In this document: positions 33,257-46,183 of the stretch, piece after piece
Layout of the letters: the number at the start of each line of letters is the position of its first letter
How positions within the stretch are numbered: position 1 is the stretch's first letter
Assembly (NCBI GenBank): GCA_029964075.1
Contig: CM057135.1
Coordinates: 19,866,863 to 19,930,862 of the forward strand
Origin: Patiria pectinifera
Taxonomy: Eukaryota > Echinodermata > Asteroidea > Valvatida > Asterinidae
Reading direction: 5' to 3'
DNA length: 64,000 nt
Program-made: the position numbers and the translations under genes
The notes under the pieces: generated by a model
The model's input: only the letters and a program-made list of their open reading frames with translations
Told to the model about the DNA's origin: nothing
Databases searched by the model: none

Positions 33257-34508
33257 TGTCACAAACCCGGGTCCCCCCTACCCTCTCACACGCAATGTGT
33301 CCCCGGTCTCATCATAACAACGCTCAGACAAAATAATAAATGCAGGCAAATTTACAGGGTACAACTATTTATTTACACTATCTACACAAATATATCAAAA
33401 TCAGCAAATGGGGAGAATTCTGCCAAGTAAATTATAAAATGCAAACACCCGATTCATACTCTAATTTCATGACCTATAGGACCAATATTAATAATTTACA
33501 TATTCACCATACATTTACAACCTGAAGTCGCTGAAAGGCGAAAAGCTAACAGTTCTTAGGATGAGTCCTTGTCCAGCGGTCCAAGAACCGGTCCTTGCTT
33601 GACACTGAAGTGGTGGACGATTCTTGGGGCTTGGAGGATGAGATATCTGCGACCTTGGTCTTGAGCGGACGGGCCTCAGGGATGTATCGGCCGGTGGGAT
33701 GTATCGGCGCAGTCCCCAACCAATGGGTGGATCCAACAGTGAATGGCGACTGGATTTAACTCCACAAAAAGGAGCCCTGAAATAATATTAAATATAATAA
33801 TAACCACCTACCCTATTTTCAGGCTGTAATTATAGAATCAACTGATCCCACAAAAATATTTCTATCAGCCCAAAAGGGCGTGTCCCATAAAGCAGATTTG
33901 CAATGTAGCGCATTCAAATATGCACAAGGTACAAAACAGCTCCAGCAAAATTGATACATTCACTGATGTTTAAATGAACTAATTACTTTATACTAATGAA
34001 ACAAATATTAAAATGAAACTTACAGTACATTACTGGCTCCTAAAACTTGGACCACCGTCACAGGATGCAAAATTCGCTGTCTAAAACACAGCTCTTCAGA
34101 CCAGGCAAACTTCCGCCCAAAATGGCAGGAAAAATCTCTCTGCAACTAACGCTGCTGAAGGGTAGGCTATCGCCTTATCTGGATTCTCAAACATCCACTC
34201 AAACTCTTCAAAATGTTGGAGCTATCGCTCTACAGTGTGCTATCGCACCACAAGCCTGTCTGCTTCTAACTAAAAACTGCACCCAATGCATATATGTGCA
34301 CTTTTCAGTGAGCCAGTATAGTATGGTAATTTCACCTTTAGAAAGTTTACCTGCACATGCCACACATAGAAGTAAACTATGCAGGGCCACACCTTAATTT
34401 GCATAAAATGTGTATATAAAAGGAACTAGGGCAAACTTCGCCACACGTAGTTCAAACAAATCCTAAGGAACTTATACTTGGCGTAAAATATCAGGCTGAC
34501 CTGTGACA
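33257..34508 (-). repeat. 3' LTR of Gmr1-like element
   Basis: 1252 bp, the same length as its partner. The visible differences are at about seven scattered positions, for example cacacgc versus cacatgc near the end and gcacttttcag versus gcacacttcag near 34300. Small open frames inside are LTR by-products. Confidence 0.9.
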
Positions 34509-34510
34509 AT

Positions 34511-34523
34511 ACTCCCCTTTTCA
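34511..34523 (-). other. Polypurine tract
   Basis: On the minus strand aaaaggggagtat sits directly before the 3' LTR, the expected place and composition for plus-strand priming. Confidence 0.65.
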
Positions 34524-34866
34524 GATATTTTACGACAAAACTATTAACCCAAATATCCTCGTTATACAAAACAATTCTCTTCTTAAAACAACATAATTAG
34601 TTTTCGATATTCTTACATAATTTTTTTTTTTTTTTAAGATAGTTACTTAGTTATATTTCTTTTTATCACCTGGGAACTATTTATACACCAAAATTGAAAT
34701 TGTGAATAACCATCACGTAATTTAAGACATTCCAAAAAAACCATAAATAATATAAGAAAGGGACATGATTTTCTGTCAATTAAAATCAATCTCGTTCAAA
34801 CTGCAGGAGAAATATTTAATACATTATTACCAGGTCTCATGCACTTTATTTCCTTCCATAAATCTG

Positions 34867-37800
34867 TCACTCTACTGGGCAACGACTGAGGAAATCTGCA
34901 ACTGTGTTTTCTTTGCCTTGAATTGCCTTAACTAAGTACCGATATGGCTGAAGAGAAATAGACCATCTCATAACCCTACTGTTCTTATTCTGAGATTGTG
35001 CAATGTACATCAGAGGCTTGTGATCTGTCTCAATTATGAATTCCTTGCCATACAGGTACATTTTGAATTTTTCCACACCCCATACTAAGGCCAAACACTC
35101 CTTTTCAATTGTGGAGTACGCGCGCTGTCTTGGTAGTAACTTCTTGCTCGCGTAATACACTGGAAACTGTTCGTCGCTTTGCATTAAAACAGCCCCTATA
35201 CCTATATCTGACGCATCTGTGCGCAGTATAAATTACTTGGCTGCGTCTGGTAAGCGCAAAACTGGTGCTGACGCAACGCGTTTCTTGAGGATGTCAAACG
35301 CGCGTTCTTGTGGCTCTTCCCACACTATCTGCTTAGGGCCTTTACCTTTCGTTAAGTCAGTAAGCGGACTAGCTATCGCTGCAAAATTTGGCACAAAGCG
35401 GCGGTAATATCCAACCAACCCTAAAAAGGACCGGACTTCTTTCTTCGTCGTAGGTCTTTTGGCAGCCATGATTGCTTCTACCTTACCTGGTTGAGGTCGA
35501 AGATTTCCTCCACCGACTCCATACCCTAAGAAATCAATGTTATCAAACCCTACAAAGCACTTTGTGGGACGGGCTGTCAAGCCAGCTGACCTAAGCCTAT
35601 CAAGAACATTGGTCAGTGTTTGGATATGTTCATGCCACGTACCTGTATAGACACATATGTCGTCGATGAAGTTCACCACATTGGACAGACCACTGAGCAA
35701 CTTCCGCATCATTCTGCTGAACACTGCTGGGGCGTTGACCATGCCAAAGGGCAGCACTTTGAATTGAAACAACCCATCGGCTGTCACGAAAGCTGTCTTC
35801 TCTTTATCCTGGGGAGAAATAGGAATTTGCCAATACCCTTTTGACAAGTCAATCTTTGTGAAATACTTACCTGTTGTCAGCGTAGCCATGAGGTCATCAA
35901 AATTTGGAATCGGCTCAGGATCAAAGATTGTGATGTTGTTCAACTTGCGAAAATCAACGCAAAATCGGTTGCTCCCATCTTTCTTACGAACTAATACTAT
36001 TGGCGAGGCATACGGCGATGTAGACTTCTCAATCACGTCCAATTTCAACATGGTTTCTACTTCTTGTTTGATTGTATCCTTTACTGCAATAGGCACTGGA
36101 TACGGCTTGGACCGGATTGGTGCGTTGGTCGTCAGAGTCACACTATGCTGAGCTAAATTAGTTCTGCCTGGGAGATCTGTGAAGACATCACTATACTGGT
36201 TGATGATGGATATTATGGCTTTTGTTTCATCTTCATCTCTGTTGGAACAAATGTGCACATCATCAGTCGCTTCTGTCTGTTCTAATGGAGGGAGTTCTAG
36301 AGTTGGAGTATCATCTGGACTGTCATGATCTGGTGCATCAATAATTGCTGCACAGGCCACGGCAAGATGGAGAACTGGAGTACTCATTTGCTTCTCTTCA
36401 ACAGCCTCCTCGCTTCGTCTGGTGTACCTCTTTAGAAAATTGGCGTGGAGAGTCTTTTCCTTCCCCTTCATCATCAATCTGTAGTCATTCTTGGCAACTT
36501 TTCGGATGATCTTGTACGGACCTTGCCACTGCATGAGGAGTTTATTGTGACTTGTTGGAAGTAGAACCAACACTTCGTCGCCAACATTGAATTTTCGCTC
36601 TCTGCTTCTAACATCGTAGTATTTGCGGTATCGAGTAGATGCCTTCTTCAGTTCCTCCTTAGCCAATTCACAGGTGGATTCCATTCTCTCTTTCAAGTCT
36701 AGGACATACTGATAGCTACTACGAACCTCTTCCTCTTCAGTGTCTCCTGTCCAAAGATCACGCAAGATAGCCATTGGACCTCTAACTGTACGACCAAACA
36801 TCATCTCAAACGGAGAGAACCCCAGACTCTCTTGTGGAACTTCTCGGTAAGCAAAGAGTAAAGCTGGTATGTAGCGGTCCCAATCTCTTGGTCGCTCGTT
36901 GCACATTCTCCGCAACATCTTCTTCAGTGTACCATTGTATCTCTCGCAGAGGCCATTGCACATGGGATGGTACGGGGTTGTTGTCAACTGCTTGACCATG
37001 AGGAGTCGACCAACTTCCTTCATCACGTCTGACGTAAATTGAGTCCCCATGTCTGTTAAGATCTCATCTGGAACACCCATTCTTGAATAGACTTCCATCA
37101 GTGCCTCGGCTACTCTCTCTGTCTCGATGCTACGCAAGGCGATGGCTTCTGGGTACCTAGTGCAGTAGTCAATCAAAGTAAGTATATACCTATTACCGCA
37201 ATCTGTGATAGGAGTGATAGGGCCTATCAGATCCACTGCAACTCTGCGAAATGGTGTATCAATTAGCGGCATCTCTCCGAGTGGCGCCTTGGCAATGCTT
37301 CCCTTGGACACTGTTCGCTGACAAACATCGCAGGAAACACAATATCTGTGGACGTCTCCAGTAACCCCTGGCCAATAGAACTTGGACGTCACTCTATCGG
37401 TAGTGCGTCGAGTTCCCATATGTCCCGCCATCGGTGAATCGTGGGCGACCTTCATGACATACTTCCTGTAGGGACCTGGAATGACTAACTGCTTGAAAGT
37501 TCTACCTTGGTTAATTCTTGGTGAAGCGAATTCTCGATACAAAAGGCCATCCTTTACCATATAATGGGTCGTGTAACCATGACTAGATACCTTAGTCTTA
37601 TCAGTTGCTGCTGCTTTCCAAAGATTCTTAAGGGTGTCATCTTCTGTCTGTGCTTGAAGAAGCTCATCTTTGGATGCTGGAACTCCAAATGACGTTTCAA
37701 TCTTGGAAATCTTGAGTGGCTGTAGCAGTTTCGACTTCTGCAATTTCTGGGCTCTTGTTTCGACGGCACTGGCCTCGCTAACGTGACCCTTGTCCACCTC

Positions 37801-39360
37801 GTCTGTAGCTGACTTCTGTTTCCAAGAAGGATTGGGATCTGCAGGATCTCTGGCTAAGGGAATGTTTCCAATGGTTACATCATACAAGGGGTTAGACATA
37901 CATATTGCTTTGACTTTGCCTGAGTAGAACGGGGTATCTAAAACAACCTCTGCAACCGGACAGTTCCTAACTGTACCATCTAAGAAAACACACTTCTGAA
38001 ATTGGTCGGTGAGTTGACCTTCTTGGACTAGATCTCTTCTAACGACAACAGTGCTGCAACCTGTGTCTCGAAGAACTAAGACTCTTTTCAGACCCATGTA
38101 GCCCTCTTTTACTGGCATTCTATCACCATCAGTGCAAGCTGCACTTACCACCGGAAGAGTATGGCCGCATGACAGTCTTACATCTTCACCTGAAGTATGG
38201 TTGTCGCATCTACACAGTGATGGAGCTAAAGGAGATCTGACGGGTAAACATGTTGCCACCGTCTCCGCTGAGGGTGTAGCATTCTCCACTGCTTGATTTG
38301 GTTCTTCTGCTGTTTTATCTGTAAGTAAACTTGCAACTGTCTTACTACTACTGTTTTGGTTTGGGTAACGCTGTCGACTGTAACAGTCACGAGCTATGTG
38401 TCCAAACTTACCACACTTATGACATGTGCGTGAGTCTCTCCAGGTTTTTGTGGGTTTATCAGAACCTCGGACTTGTACCTGTGACTGAGACTGAGACTGC
38501 TGATTACTGGTACTAGTTTTGCCCTTAAAACTACCAAACGCTTGTGGTCTTCTATCTGGCTGGGATCGATGGGCCTCAACGTACCTATCTGCTATTCGAA
38601 CTAATTCGCTCACATCTTTTGGTTGTCGTTCCTTCAAAAATATACTCAGGTCTCTACCACAAACTCTATGGATCTGTTCTTTCAAAAGCAATCCAACTAA
38701 TCCTTCAAATGACTTAGGAACACTAGCTACTTCTACCCAGCGCATAAGATAACTCTTAATACGATCATAAAACTGAGTGTAGGTTTCACCACTTTCAGGA
38801 CGGGTCGATCTGAATTTGATCCTAAAACCTTCTTCAGTGAGCTGATAACTATAAAGGAGTGCTGCTTTAAGTTCCTTAAAGTCCCTAGCTTTGCTAATGG
38901 GTAAACGGGTATAAACCTCTAGGGCCTTACCTGTGAGTAGAGCGCTTAGAGATGTTGCCCACTCTGTTTCTGGCCAATTCATAACAGTGGCGAACCTTTC
39001 AAACCTCATAATGAAGGAATCCATTTCATCCCTCCCATCACGGAATTCTGGCAACTTGGGAAGTTTAGGGGATTGGTGGTGAGTACCTACATTCTTACCC
39101 TTACCTCCACTCATGAGTTCCGCATGCTTAAGTTCTAATTCTTTCATGGTTCTTTCATGTTCGCGTCTGCTCCGCCGTTCTTCTTTATCTAACGCTTCTT
39201 GTTCTCTACGCTCTGCAAGCTCTATTTTCTTAGCCTCTCTTTCTTCTTCGATTGCTCTTTTTTTAGCAATCTTTTCTTCGCGCTGCTGAACAAACTCTAG
39301 TAATTGTTCGCCCTCTAAATTGAGCTCTTTGCCCAGCTTTAAAAGCCGCTCGAATTCCAT
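34867..39360 (-). pseudogene. Gmr1-like gag-pol, one in-frame stop
   Basis: A single frame of about 1497 sense codons plus one internal stop, from ATG 39360 to 34867. Residues 20-85 are a charged coiled coil, 110-265 a gag capsid domain, and 313-326 a CCHC knuckle (CHKCGKFGHIARDC). The protease motif DTGCS is at 432. Integrase runs 630-980 with its HHCC region (H647, C677, C680) and Asp710, Asp770, Glu806. RT then spans about 1085-1330 with the catalytic box FIDD at 1231-1234. RNase H (TDASDIGIGAVL, TDHKPLMYI, VADFLSR) ends the frame. Integrase thus precedes RT, unlike standard Gypsy pol. A TAA at 35233-35235, right after LRLPDAAK at the RT/RNase H junction, is the only break seen. It is called a pseudogene for that stop; readthrough is possible but less likely. 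Confidence 0.92.
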
Positions 39361-39736
39361 AGTGCAAATTGGACCAAAAGTACATGTATATGATCAGTAC
39401 ACGATGTGCCTAGCGTCAAAGCTATCACCAAGACCGCTGCAACAACCGGCAATCTTAGCATACTAATAGCAAAAATGCGCTACAAAAAAAAAAATCGCGC
39501 ATGTACCCTGAAAGGCATTTAGACATTCATCAGATAATGAGACAGTAAGCACTTGGAAAAAAGTTCTCATCATCGTACATTATTTCTACAAATCTCGGTA
39601 AAGACAGAAAAGTTACATCGATAGATTACAATGTCTGAGCGTACAATATGACTCGACCAAGTAAAGGAAGCATACCATTACATTGGGAGAAACCCTGAAC
39701 TAAATGTACGTCCGTCACACTCTATTTGGTGTGCTT

Positions 39737-39754
39737 TTCCCGGACAAGCCCCCA
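39737..39754 (-). other. Primer binding site, tRNA-Pro type
   Basis: Minus-strand TGGGGGCTTGTCCGGGAA, two bases inside the 5' LTR, matches the well-known tRNA-Pro primer site at 16 of 18 positions; one mismatch allows G-U pairing. Confidence 0.8.
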
Positions 39755-39756
39755 AT

Positions 39757-41008
39757 TGTCACAAACCCGGGTCCCCCCTACCCTCTCACATGCAATGTGT
39801 CCCCGGTCTCATCATAACAACGCTCAGACAAAATAATAAATGCAGGCAAATTTACAGGGTACAACTATTTATTTACACTATCTACACAAATATATCAAAA
39901 TCAGCAAATGGGGAGAATTCTGCCAAGTAAATTATAAATTGCAAACACCCGATTCATACTCTAATTTCATGACCTATAGGACCAATATTAATAATTTACA
40001 TATTCACCATACATTTACAACCTGAAGTCGCTGAAAGGCGAAAAGCTAACAGTTCTTAGGATGAGTCCTTGTCCAGCGGTCCAAGAACCGGTCCTTGCTT
40101 GACACTGAAGTGGTGGACGATTCTTGGGGCTTGGAGGATGAGATATCCGCGACCTTGGTCTTGAGCGGACGGGCCTCAGGGATGTATCGGCCGGTGGGAT
40201 GTATCGGCGCAGTCCCCAACCAATGGGTGGATCCAACAGTGAATGGCGACTGGATTTAACTCCACAAAAAGGAGCCCTGAAATAATATTAAATATAATAA
40301 TAACCACCTACCCTATTTTCAGGCTGTAATTATAGAATCAACTGATCCCACAAAAATATTTCTATCAGCCCAAAAGGGCGTGTCCCATAAAGCAGATTTG
40401 CAATGTAGCGCATTCAAATATGCACAAGGTACAAAACAGCTCCAGCAAAATTGATACATTCACTGATGTTTAAATGAACTAATTACTTTATACTAATGAA
40501 ACAAATATTAAAATGAAACTTACAGTACATTACTGGCTCCTAAAACTTGGACCACCGTCACAGGATGCAAAATTCGCTGTCTAAAACACTGCTCTTCAGA
40601 CCAGGAAAACTTCCGCCCAAAATGGCAGGAAAAATCTCTCTGCAACTAACGCTGCTGAAGGGTAGGCTATCGCCTTATCTGGATTCTCAAACATCCACTC
40701 AAACTCTTCAAAATGTTGGAGCTATCGCTCTACAGTGTGCTATCGCACCACAAGCCTGTCTGCTTCTAACTAAAAACTGCACCCAATGCATATATGTGCA
40801 CACTTCAGTGAGCCAGTATAGTATGGTAATTTCACCTTTAGAAAGTTTACCTGCACATGCCACACATAGAAGTAAACTATGCAGGGCCACACCTTAATTT
40901 GCATAAAATGTGTATATAAAAGGAACTAGGGCAAACTTCGCCACACGTAGTTCAAACAAATCCTAAGGAACTTATACTTGGCGTAAAATATCAGGCTGAC
41001 CTGTGACA
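39757..41008 (-). repeat. 5' LTR of Gmr1-like element
   Basis: 1252 bp, the near-identical partner of 33257-34508. It is followed on its outer side by the AACAT target duplication. Confidence 0.9.
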
Positions 41009-41013
41009 AACAT

Positions 41014-41845
41014 CCCAAACACTTCATGAAGTCAGTCCAAGCATGGTGCTATAAAACACATGGTCTCAGTGCTTTCCGGGTGCTGTCTGACGTCAATAGT
41101 GGCCTGTCTATGTCGTCTTTTCTTCTCAGACGATTGCAATATCAGTGGTAACTGGGCCAAGTTTTCGAGGTCCTGTCATGTTTGCGTGTACATGTACCGG
41201 TAACACACACGCATATGTTCATGTATTTAGCGTTTGATTATATAATTACAAAATGTATTATAAAATTAATTGCGATCGCAAATAGACGCATGCGTACATT
41301 TAGCTCCCGCTGCCTTATCGGGAGTTAATTGATTATTTATCGTGGACCCATTTCTTTGAGTGGTGTCTCATAGGGAAGTGAAAATAAATTAAATCGTAAG
41401 GAAAAGAGTTGCATACACGGCCAACACGTTCACCCTATGCGATTCTCTTATACTCACTGCTAAATTCTACTTTTTAGGACATGTCATTGCTTTCGTGGCT
41501 AGGTCACTATAAGGAAAAATAAGCGTTGTCCGTGTATGAAAATCTTCCCCACTCTTAGAATATTTTTATCAATGCGATTTGAAAATCTATTTTTCGAAGT
41601 GCCTCACCCAAAAAACATGGACGCCTATCTAAAACAAAAAACACGTAATCAAAATAATTTAACAAAGGCGTTACATTTCATATATTTTAAAATTCTATTT
41701 CATGTCCTTGTTTCTATTCTATGCCAATGACTTTCCACACACTGTACAATTTAATTTTGTTGCATTTTAGTACCAATTTTTATGATTGTGGAAATCAGTT
41801 GAAAATTTAAAATTAAACAAATGCTGATGACTTATTTGTTTTTAG
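41014..41845. other. Intergenic, nothing recognised
   Basis: AT-rich with no gene, RNA or clear repeat seen. Confidence 0.45.
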
Positions 41846-42336
41846 TATGTTTGTAAAACAAATTCAACTCATGGAGTTATTCATATTGAAAATGGGCCAC
41901 CGGTTCTCCATAGTAAATGTCAGTCGGAATTGACTGCGACTCTTGTTAAGGTATTTCAATGTTTCATCATTTTAAATTTGTCATTTTTTTTTGTGGAAAT
42001 AATAACACGTACCATTGAAATTTGCAATTCTGACGAGTTCCACAGTTCTTTCATTTTGAGGTTTTGAGGTCACATTCTATATCCACAGGACTTGAGTGCA
42101 GTGGCTTATTACTGGACTCCAAGGATCTCCTGAAACCCTCCCTTGAGGCAGTGCATCACATCATAGTACAGGTATGAGAGTATATTTTCAGACAAAAGGC
42201 CAGTAAACGCCTTTAAAAAATGTGTACTCACTGATTGTGTCTTTTCTTTTCAGTCACTGAAGATTAAAGGTCTTTCATCTCCTATAGAACTCTTCCGAAA
42301 TACCTGTGAATTTCTACGAAGTCTTATAAGTCAGAA
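41846..42336 (+). other. Three candidate exons of an unidentified gene
   Basis: Three short open blocks have splice borders: 41846-41950 (ttttag before, AAG|GTATTT after), 42089-42171 (tccacag before, CAG|GTATGAG after) and 42254-42336 (cttttcag before, GAA|GTAAGG after). They read as GVIHIENGPPVLHSKCQSEL; LECSGLLLDSKDLLKPSLEA; and SLKIKGLSSPIELFRNTCEF, a helical, ARM/HEAT-like composition. Blocks 2 and 3 join in phase. Block 1 to block 2 is off by one base, so an exon may be missing or the locus may be decayed. No family is recognised. It is the only candidate here for ordinary host coding sequence. Confidence 0.4.
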
Positions 42337-42338
42337 GT

Positions 42339-42676
42339 AAGGATTCTAAAGGACTGCTTTAAAACATTCCTACAGGATTCCTATAGGATTCTAAGGGACT
42401 GCTTGAAAACATTCTACAGGATTCCAATGGCATTCCTATATGATTCTATAGGACTGCTTTAAACATTCCTATATGATTCCAATGGGATTCCTATAGGATC
42501 CTAACGGACTGCTTTAAACAAATCCTATAGGATTCCTATAGGAATCCTGTAGGAATCCTATAGCAATCCTATACATCAATCCTATAGGAAGTGACGAAAA
42601 ACCTATAGGAATCATATCGGAATCCTATAGGATCTTATAGGATTTTTCTTATAGGATTCCTATAGGAATTTTTTTG
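42339..42676. repeat. CCTATAGG palindromic array
   Basis: About 340 bp of tataggattcctatagg variants. The left part also repeats ggactgctttaaaacattcc about three times, and the right part reads as the inverse of the left core, so the whole is weakly palindromic. It begins right after the last candidate exon and ends tttttttgtaaggg, like the array at 5024-5320. Confidence 0.75.
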
Positions 42677-43682
42677 TAAGGGCATGCTGCCTAAAATGGA
42701 AGGGTATTTAGAATAGTCTCTGCATAGTTAGGGCATTTATTTCAAAAGTGTATCCAGCTCGTAATCTTGCATATGGCCGTCATTCAGGTCAGTCACGTTC
42801 CTTTTATTAAATGACATGTAAACTTTTAAAAAAAGAAAAAAAGTATAAAGCATACAAAGCAACATAAGTTAACAAAAAATTATTTTCTTTTTATTTGATC
42901 TTTTCAATTAATTTATTCATCCATTCATTTCAACATTTATTTTCTGATTTAACATTTGTAGCAATAAATAACAACGATAGCGATAGGCCTGAGACCTAAT
43001 GGCGTCACGCTTTGTTTACATGTGCGCTTCCCTGTGTGCAGTTGTGGTAGACGGTCCCTACTTCGTCTGGCGTCCCTACTCTGCTCGAATAGGAAAGCGC
43101 CTATGTAAATAAAACCATTATGGCATTAGTGTCTGAAGTCCTTTATAAAAACAACTTTTATGAAAACTTGCAATTTTAAACATTTGCACATATTTCCCCT
43201 CAAAATGGGTAACGAGGACATGTTAAATTCAAAGTTAAAACCTGCATGTACTTTAAATTTCATGTACAACTTTCAAAAGTTCATAACCAACTTTATGCAT
43301 AAGAGCAACGCAACCAAAGAGCGTGCTAATTTTCATACACCTGCTATAATCTATGCACTCCAACATTTGTTTGTGCAACATGGACTCTTGAACCATATCA
43401 AAATAACCATAACATTTAGCTAAGTGCTGGGGGAAACTTGAAATTAAGACAATTGCATGCATTTTCACTGATTTTTTTTTTTTTATACAGGTAACTATGA
43501 CATTTTCCCTTAAGTTACTCATCAATGTTATGAATATGAGTTGGACAAAAAATTGCAACGTTAGCTGCTTTCTTCTTCCAATTTTCACTTTACCGCAAAA
43601 AGCGTGGACCCAGTAATCGCAAGTATCTCCATCACCAATACACTTTAGTTAAGTCCATTCCTTCTTCTTCTCCTTCATCATC
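42677..43682. other. Intergenic, nothing recognised
   Basis: AT-rich with short frames only. No domain, RNA or clear repeat is seen. Confidence 0.45.
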
Positions 43683-44075
43683 TTAATATCTGCTGGTTAG
43701 GTAGATATTCTTGCACACTTTGCATCTGGAACTCTCTTGTGACGGAGGAACTGATCGTTTTGCGCGTTTTCCTGGAGGCCCTTTGACTGCTGGCAATACC
43801 TCAGGTGTAGTACGTGCTGCCTGTACTGGTAGTGTTGGTACCGATTGAGATGAACTTGAAGATGTTGATGTAGGTGGCCGCTTGGTTGGAGTGTTGTTCT
43901 CCTCAACTTGCCTGATGGGTCTTGAACTTTTGTCTGGGCGGTAAAAAGCTCTCACCCATCTGCCACCTCTTATTTTTTTTACCTATGGTGGCTTGGTAGT
44001 GTGATACCCGTGGTACTTTGAATTCTCGGAGTATATGTTTATATCCACCTTGTCCCACACATCTGGTGAACTTCA
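43683..44075 (-). pseudogene. C-terminal fragment of an unknown protein
   Basis: A 90-aa minus-strand frame ends at 43683 with a Ser/Pro/Thr-rich linker, a basic GKRAKRS stretch and a final CKVCKN half zinc motif. Upstream, in another frame, readable text continues (GGYKHILREFKVPRVSHYQA, then KRWQMGESF), so a frameshift near 43960 is likely. The arrangement resembles the tail of a transposase, but I cannot name a family. Confidence 0.3.
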
Positions 44076-44188
44076 TTTGCCTATTCGAACAAAGGGGGAA
44101 ACAAGTTGGCTCAAAATATTTGATTTACCGAAAAAGACAATAGCAATAACTACATGTATGTAAAATTAGCATTGTTATTTCTGTATGT

Positions 44189-46183
44189 TACGGTGGCCCT
44201 GGACCGACATTTTAATATTGACCTTTTTAATATGAACCTTGTAACTTCTTAATATTGACGTTGTACATTCGCAATATGCACGTTGGACGTAGCTTAATAT
44301 CGAATTGTGGAAGTTGTTCCTTCTTAATGTGAATGTTCCAAATTGTTAATTATCACGTTCGATCTTGTCAATGTACACCATTGATCATGCTTGATGTCAA
44401 CGTTGAACCTTGCTTCTTCGCAATATGAACCATGTACCTTCGTATTGTGAACGTTTGACCTTGCATCTTGTTAATATCATTGTTGAACCGTCCTCCTTTG
44501 CAATGTGAATCATGCATTCTAAAAAGTACGAAATCCTTGTCAAGCCCTTTAGTTAAACAACCAGTTATGATGGAGTTTCAATCTGACAGCTGTTTAATGT
44601 CACTTAACTTGGGTCTACCTTGTAGTGATTTTTATCATGAATCAAGGCTCTCTGATTTATATCACATATCTTTTATAATTCATGTTCAGGGTAATAAGCG
44701 CTGTTTCACAAGAAAAGATGTGTTCAATTCATGAGACTAATTAATTTCTTGACGGTATACTCTCCGTCAATTACAAATGCAAAACAGTGTTCTGTGGTCA
44801 CGTTAAGAAGGCTTTTATCATAATACTTTACATCCTTCAAGCCCTATTCAGATTTTTTTGTGTTTTTAATCATAGTTACATGTACGAGAGATTTCCGTCG
44901 AGATCCGCGTATTTAATTAATATAAGAGCATGATCTAAAGATGTAATTGAAAGGAACATCATTTGTATGCGGTGGTACCGTTACGAAATAATATCAACGT
45001 CTTAAAAAGCATGACAACAATAGTAAGGGCACACATTGATATTTATTACTTAGGGGAAATATCGGGGATTTCACCAACGGTCCCATTCCCGTCAATCATT
45101 GTAAAAGCGATAGCGCGCGGGCACAGGTGGCTTCGGTCAATTATTTAATTGTGTATTCAGTGTATACTCCCGCAACAGAGACTCGAGCTTGTCTAGGGGC
45201 TAGACGTTTTTTATGGTTGAATGCGCGACTACCCGCTGCAGCGATGACCCGCCACCGCGAGAGAGCGCCGCATCACGACCGCACCGTTGCGTTGAGCGCG
45301 AATCACGTGTTGCCGGGCACCCTATACGAAGTTGTTTGCATACATGACTGGTCGTCAGCCAATTGCGAATATTCTTCATGTTGCGGTCAGGCGCGGATAT
45401 CCGGGGAGGGGGGTATGTAGGGTTCGACTTTAGCAGTAGCCCGAAAACCAAATGCTCGTCAAAACAGCGGGGATCCTCATACTATTTGGTAAAAATTATT
45501 GGGATATGGTAAAGGTGAAAGTACAGGAAGAAAGAAATCATTACATTCAGAAAGCAAACCGGTATAAATGTGTGTATAGTAAACGGTTGAAATGATTCGA
45601 TCGGGTTATTTGAAACAATGACAAATTTGCTTCAGGATGCATGTTTTTACATGTATGCCCAACTTTGGGTTATGGTTAGCCTGAACATGAATTATAAAAG
45701 ATGAGTGAAATAAAACAGAGAGCCTTGAGTCATGATAAAAATCACTACAAGGTAGACGCCCAGGTCAAGTGACATTAAACAGCCGTCAGATTGAAACTCC
45801 ATCATAACTGGTTGTCTAACTATAGGGCTTGACAAGGACTCCGTACTTTTTACAATGCACGATTCACATTGCGAAGGAGGACGGTTCAACAATGATAATA
45901 ACAAGATGCAAGGTCAAACGTTCACAATGCGAAGGTACATGGTTCATATTGCGAAGAAGCAAGGTTCAACGTTGACATCAAGCATGATCAATGGTGTACA
46001 TTGACAAGATCGAACGTGAATATTTACAAGTTGGAACATTCACATTAAGCAGTAACAACTTCCAAAATACGATATTAAGCCACGTGCAACGTGCGTATTG
46101 CGAAGGTACAACGTCAATATTAAGAGGTTACAAGGTTCACATTAAAAAGGTCAATATTAAAATGTCGTTCCAGGGCCACCGTA
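44189..46183. mobile_element. TIR element with ~515-bp arms and 6-bp target duplication
   Basis: The left end tacggtggccctggaccgac (44189) is inverted at the right end (46183), and the match extends about 515 bp inward on each side (to about 44710 and from about 45668). GTATGT flanks both ends (44183-44188 and 46184-46189). Within each arm a degenerate ~24-bp motif, ttcgcaatatgaaccttgta and variants, recurs about ten times. The ~960-bp centre has no transposase. A 6-bp duplication fits IS3EU-like elements, but superfamily is not assigned. Confidence 0.8.

Larger units (their letters stand above)
33257..41008 (-). mobile_element. Young Gmr1-like Ty3/Gypsy retrotransposon
   Basis: Two 1252-bp LTRs (33257-34508 and 39757-41008) begin TGTCAC and end GTGACA, and the element is flanked by AACAT (33252-33256 and 41009-41013). 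It reads on the minus strand: 5' LTR on the right, tRNA-Pro primer site, one gag-pol ORF, polypurine tract, 3' LTR on the left. By eye I count about seven differences between the LTRs, so insertion was recent. The pol order is PR-IN-RT-RH, the hallmark of the Gmr1 group described from deuterostomes. Confidence 0.92.

Noticed and set aside
33515-34397. Open frames inside the Gmr1-like LTRs (also at 40015-40897)
   Set aside because: They occur identically in both LTRs, have no domains and no coding bias. They are LTR by-products.
13795-41530. Weak similarity between about 13795-13860 and about 41481-41545 (catgtc.ttgcttt.cg, tatg.aaatctt)
   Set aside because: Too short and gapped to tell from chance by eye; a pairwise alignment score would be needed.
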